Of a stretch of 7,875 nt of DNA, positions 5,496 through 7,875 are shown piece after piece (position 1 is the first letter of the stretch; every line of letters starts with the position of its first letter). The notes under the pieces are model-generated. The model searched no databases, had not been told where the DNA came from, and saw nothing but the letters and a program-made list of their open reading frames with translations. The position numbers and the translations under genes are program-made. Origin of the DNA: Microbacteriaceae bacterium (GTDB lineage: Bacteria > Actinomycetota > Actinomycetes > Actinomycetales > Microbacteriaceae); assembly GCA_025464125.1 (NCBI GenBank), contig JAODLU010000230.1, positions 1 to 7,875 on the forward strand, given 5' to 3'.

Positions 5496-6670
5496 GACGT
5501 CCCCCGTGAAAGTATCGCGATCGAGCCGTCGCCAAGGTCGCCCCAGCCCGTGACTGCGCCGATCCTTGCGCCATCGACCTGCCGCGCGCCGGCTTCACCA
5601 CGCAGTTGGGCGACCGCCTCCACCACATGGCTCATTCCGAGCGCATGACCCTGGGAGAGCATCCCACCATGTGTGTTCACCGGCAGCGCGTCGCCGAGGC
5701 CCACGCCATTCTCGAGCACGAAGCGGCCGCCTTCTCCGAGCGCGCAGAACCCGGCCTCTTCGAGCTGGTGCAGTACCTCGAAGGTAAAGCAGTCATAGAT
5801 CTCGGCGAAGTCCATATCGGATGGCGCGACCCCCGCCATCTCCCACGCGCGAGGCGCGGCGTGCCGAAGGCCGACCTCGAAGAAGTCTGCGCGGTTGTAC
5901 ATGTCCTCAGGCTCTGACGGGCGGGACTCTGCCGCGCCCTCGATGACGGCGAACGGCCGGTCGCCGAGCGCCCGTGCACGTTCGGCTGACGTCACGACTA
6001 TCGCGGCGCCGGAATCGGTCTCGAGGCAGCAGTCGAGCAGCCGATACGGGTAGACGATCCATCGTGAAGCGAGGTAGTCGTCCATGGTCATGGACTTGGT
6101 CATCAGCGCGTTGGTGTTGAGCCGGGCGTGTGCCCTCGTGGCCACGGCGATCGTGCCCAGCGCCTCTGCCGTGGTGCCGTACTCGTGCATGTGGCGCCTG
6201 GCCATCTGCGCGTAGACCTGCGATGGCGCGAAGACGCCGTATGGCGAGTAAAGGTCCCTGACGGCGCGCCGGTAGGGAGTGGAAGCATCGACCGAGGCGA
6301 GTGAACGAGCACGGCTGCCGGAGTAGGCGGCCCAGCCGACGGGCACGAGGATCGCGGTCGCGAGGCCCGCCGCGATGGCTCCGGCCGCGTGACCGATCGC
6401 GGACACCGGGCTGGCACCACCGAGTCGCACCTGGGAGCCGAAGTGGATGCCGGACAGGCCGACGTGCGTCATGAGCTCTTCTGTGCCTGGCCCCATGTAC
6501 GGCGCGATGATGCCGTCGATCTCGTCCAGGCGGAGCCCGGCGTCAGCGATCGCAGTCCTGGAGGCGTCGACCGCGAGGCTCAGGTCTGTCGCCGCCGGAT
6601 CCGCCCCGCGGGTGTGCGAGGTCTCGCCTATACCCACGATGGCGGCCGCTCCTGCGATGGTCCCCGCCAT
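5492..6670 (-). CDS. Ltp/SCP2-thiolase-like protein, probable aldolase or lipid-transfer subunit
   Basis: A 392-residue thiolase-superfamily protein of the nonspecific lipid-transfer group. The N-terminal AAIVGIGETSHTRG, the EIYDCFTFEVLHQLEEAGFC segment (about 290-309) and NTHGGMLSQGHALG (about 332-345, His334 and His342) are characteristic. The nucleophilic cysteine site of true thiolases reads GGASPVSAI (Ser87), and the C-terminal second cysteine motif reads TGWGDLGDGS (about 374-383). Both thiolase cysteines are therefore gone, so ordinary thiolysis is unlikely. Tyr292 in the IYD motif and the two histidines remain as possible catalytic residues, as in the steroid aldolase Ltp2. The ATG at 6670 shares one base with the stop of the enoyl-CoA hydratase and has an AAGGG ribosome binding site; the end overlaps DUF35 by 4 bases. 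The substrate is unknown. Confidence 0.88.
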   Translation of the reverse strand: MAGTIAGAAAIVGIGETSHTRGADPAATDLSLAVDASRTAIADAGLRLDEIDGIIAPYMGPGTEELMTHVGLSGIHFGSQVRLGGASPVSAIGHAAGAIAAGLATAILVPVGWAAYSGSRARSLASVDASTPYRRAVRDLYSPYGVFAPSQVYAQMARRHMHEYGTTAEALGTIAVATRAHARLNTNALMTKSMTMDDYLASRWIVYPYRLLDCCLETDSGAAIVVTSAERARALGDRPFAVIEGAAESRPSEPEDMYNRADFFEVGLRHAAPRAWEMAGVAPSDMDFAEIYDCFTFEVLHQLEEAGFCALGEGGRFVLENGVGLGDALPVNTHGGMLSQGHALGMSHVVEAVAQLRGEAGARQVDGARIGAVTGWGDLGDGSIAILSRGTS

Positions 6671-7449
6671 CAACGGCCCTTGTAGTCCGGCGTGCGCTTC
6701 TCGGCGAATGCGCGCGGGCCCTCCTTGGCATCCTCCGAACGCAGCACGCGGTCGGAGATGTAGTACTCGAGCTCGAACGGGCCCTCGAGGTTCATGCCGC
6801 GAACCACGATCTCCTTGGCTGCCCGAACCGCCAGCGGACCGTTGGCTGCGATGGTGCGCGCGTAGCGCATCGCCTCCTCCATGAGGTTTTCGGGTTCGAC
6901 GATCTTGTTGATCAGGCCGACCTCGTAGGCGCGCTGCGCAGTGATCGGCTGGCCGGTGAGCAGGATCTCCATCGCAACCGCCCATGGGATCTGGCGGGGA
7001 AGCCGCACATGCGAGCCGCCACCCGGAGTGATGCCCCAGCGCACTTCGCCGAGGCCGAATGTGGCGGTGGGCACCGCTATGCGGATGTCGGTTCCCTCCA
7101 TCAGTTCAGTTCCGCCGGCCGTGCAGAGGCCGTTCACGGCCGTGACGATCGGCTTGTAGATGTCATGGAAGAACCGCTTGGTGATGTCGGCGAAGTGCCT
7201 GGGGGCTCCATCGGTGAGCGCGATAACCGTTCTTGTGAGGTCAGCGCCGGCGCAGAAGGCGCGCTCGCCTGCGCCGGTGAGCACTGCCACGCGCAGCTCG
7301 GGGTCGTCGTTGAATGTGGCGAAAGCGTCCATGAGCTGGTGAAACATCTCGGGTGTGTACGAGTTCAGCTTGTGGGGGCGATCGATCGTGATCACGGCAA
7401 CGTTGCCGTCACGCTCGAGCGTCACCTGCCCATCGGGAGAGTCAGTCAT
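6670..7449 (-). CDS. Enoyl-CoA hydratase/isomerase (crotonase family)
   Basis: A 259-residue crotonase-fold enzyme at normal family length. The first half of the acyl-CoA pocket and oxyanion hole is GERAFCAGADL (about 61-71). The second is NGLCTAGGTELMEGTDIRIA (about 106-125). Glu115 in GGTEL and Glu135 in FGLGEV are 20 residues apart, exactly like the two catalytic glutamates of classical enoyl-CoA hydratase (Glu144/Glu164 in rat), so hydration of a 2-enoyl-CoA is likely rather than one of the divergent crotonase reactions. The ATG at 7449 is supported by a good AGAAGGA ribosome binding site 9 bases upstream. The stop shares a base with the thiolase-like start (TGATG). With its neighbours it would supply a 3-hydroxyacyl-CoA to the downstream Ltp/DUF35 pair. 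The exact acyl chain cannot be told. Confidence 0.93.
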   Translation of the reverse strand: MTDSPDGQVTLERDGNVAVITIDRPHKLNSYTPEMFHQLMDAFATFNDDPELRVAVLTGAGERAFCAGADLTRTVIALTDGAPRHFADITKRFFHDIYKPIVTAVNGLCTAGGTELMEGTDIRIAVPTATFGLGEVRWGITPGGGSHVRLPRQIPWAVAMEILLTGQPITAQRAYEVGLINKIVEPENLMEEAMRYARTIAANGPLAVRAAKEIVVRGMNLEGPFELEYYISDRVLRSEDAKEGPRAFAEKRTPDYKGR

Positions 7450-7511
7450 GTTGGTCCATCCTTCTCGTGCGATAAGTGTGATGTGCGCCTGCGAAACCGG
7501 TCAACGGTTCG

Positions 7512-7875
7512 TCAGTCGCTCGATTGGGAAAGCGCGATCATGCGGTCCTCAGCCTCGATGTATTGCTCGACGAGCCTGTTGATGATCGCTGCACAGCTCT
7601 CGCGCTGCGTGAGTTCGCCGACGACCTGGCCAACCGGCGTGCCGAGCACCGGTTCGATGCCGTGCTCGACGGCGCTCGTCATGGCGTCGCGCACCAGGAG
7701 CCCCTGCAGCGGTGTCGGGAGTGCGGCAGGATGACCATCGCCCTCCCACTCCTCGACCCACGGCGTCCGCAGCATGCGTGCTGGCTTCCCCGAGTAGGAC
7801 CGTGTGACGATCGTGTCTGACGACGACGCGTCGAGAAGACGCTGAACGAGCCCGACCTGCAGGTCGCTCTCCTTG
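7512..7875 (-). CDS. Nitronate monooxygenase-like flavoprotein, C-terminal part
   Basis: The open frame continues from the TGA at 7512-7514 to the right window edge, so the N-terminus with the flavin-binding barrel is missing and about 120 residues are visible. The sequence TIVTRSYSGKPARMLRTPWVEEWEG, then LPTPLQGLLVRDA and GTPVGQVVGEL, is the C-terminal signature of the nitronate monooxygenase / 2-nitropropane dioxygenase family of FMN enzymes. An internal ATG at 7775 is not the start, because conserved residues lie upstream of it. In actinobacterial lipid and steroid clusters, members of this family can be acyl-CoA-active flavin reductases (IpdC) rather than nitronate oxidases. It is 62 bases upstream of the enoyl-CoA hydratase and on the same strand, so probably the same operon. 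Confidence 0.85.
   Translation of the reverse strand, partial: KESDLQVGLVQRLLDASSSDTIVTRSYSGKPARMLRTPWVEEWEGDGHPAALPTPLQGLLVRDAMTSAVEHGIEPVLGTPVGQVVGELTQRESCAAIINRLVEQYIEAEDRMIALSQSSD

Noticed and set aside
5229..5917. Plus-strand frames opposite the DUF35 and thiolase-like genes
   Set aside because: Antisense shadows. The minus-strand genes have family motifs, ribosome binding sites and coupled stop/start overlaps.
7492..7511. Imperfect hairpin (CGAAACCG / CGGTTCG) in the 62-base gap between the NMO-like and ECH genes
   Set aside because: The stem needs a bulge and has no T tract, so I do not call a terminator; the two genes are still likely co-transcribed.

Overview
The window looks like chromosomal DNA from a high-GC actinomycete. 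Clues are the strong G/C bias at third codon positions, a tRNA without encoded CCA, a membrane-anchored L,D-transpeptidase with a Pro/Thr-rich linker, and an NMO / enoyl-CoA hydratase / lipid-transfer thiolase / DUF35 gene block. A Microbacteriaceae-like host is an inference. I see no IS element, phage gene, CRISPR array or rRNA. The gene content is mostly housekeeping or ordinary catabolism, not an obvious mobile island.

Layout: (1) 3-1304 (+), a DHA2-type 14-TM MFS exporter cut at its 5' end by the window edge. (2) 1337-2206 (-), a CtaG-like cytochrome c oxidase assembly membrane protein, convergent with the exporter. (3) 2408-2479 (+), tRNA-Gln(CTG) with a recognisable promoter. (4) 2547-3416 (+), a membrane-anchored L,D-transpeptidase with an SNGC catalytic box. 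(5) 3430-4101 (-), an orphan NarL/FixJ-type response regulator, convergent with (4). (6) 4215-4484 (+), a small GlsB/YeaQ/YmgE stress membrane protein, divergent from (5) across a 113-bp gap that carries two nested, competing inverted repeats. (7) 4596-5090 (+), a MarR-family regulator, possibly leaderless. (8) A minus-strand operon read from the right edge: nitronate-monooxygenase-like flavoprotein (7875-7512, 5' end missing), enoyl-CoA hydratase (7449-6670), Ltp/thiolase-like protein (6670-5492) and DUF35 OB-fold protein (5495-5109). The last three are joined by 1-nt and 4-nt stop/start overlaps.

How the genes work together: the operon has the composition of an acyl-CoA side-chain degradation module. 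A crotonase with both catalytic glutamates would hydrate an enoyl-CoA. A thiolase-fold protein that has lost both thiolase cysteines, coupled to a DUF35 subunit, resembles the steroid side-chain aldolase pair Ltp2-ChsH2(DUF35), which cleaves the hydrated product by retro-aldol reaction rather than thiolysis. The NMO-like protein could be a flavin reductase or oxidase of the IpdC type rather than a true nitronate oxidase. The MarR gene is convergent with this operon and is a candidate regulator by position only. This module is the most interesting feature. The substrate cannot be read from the sequence.
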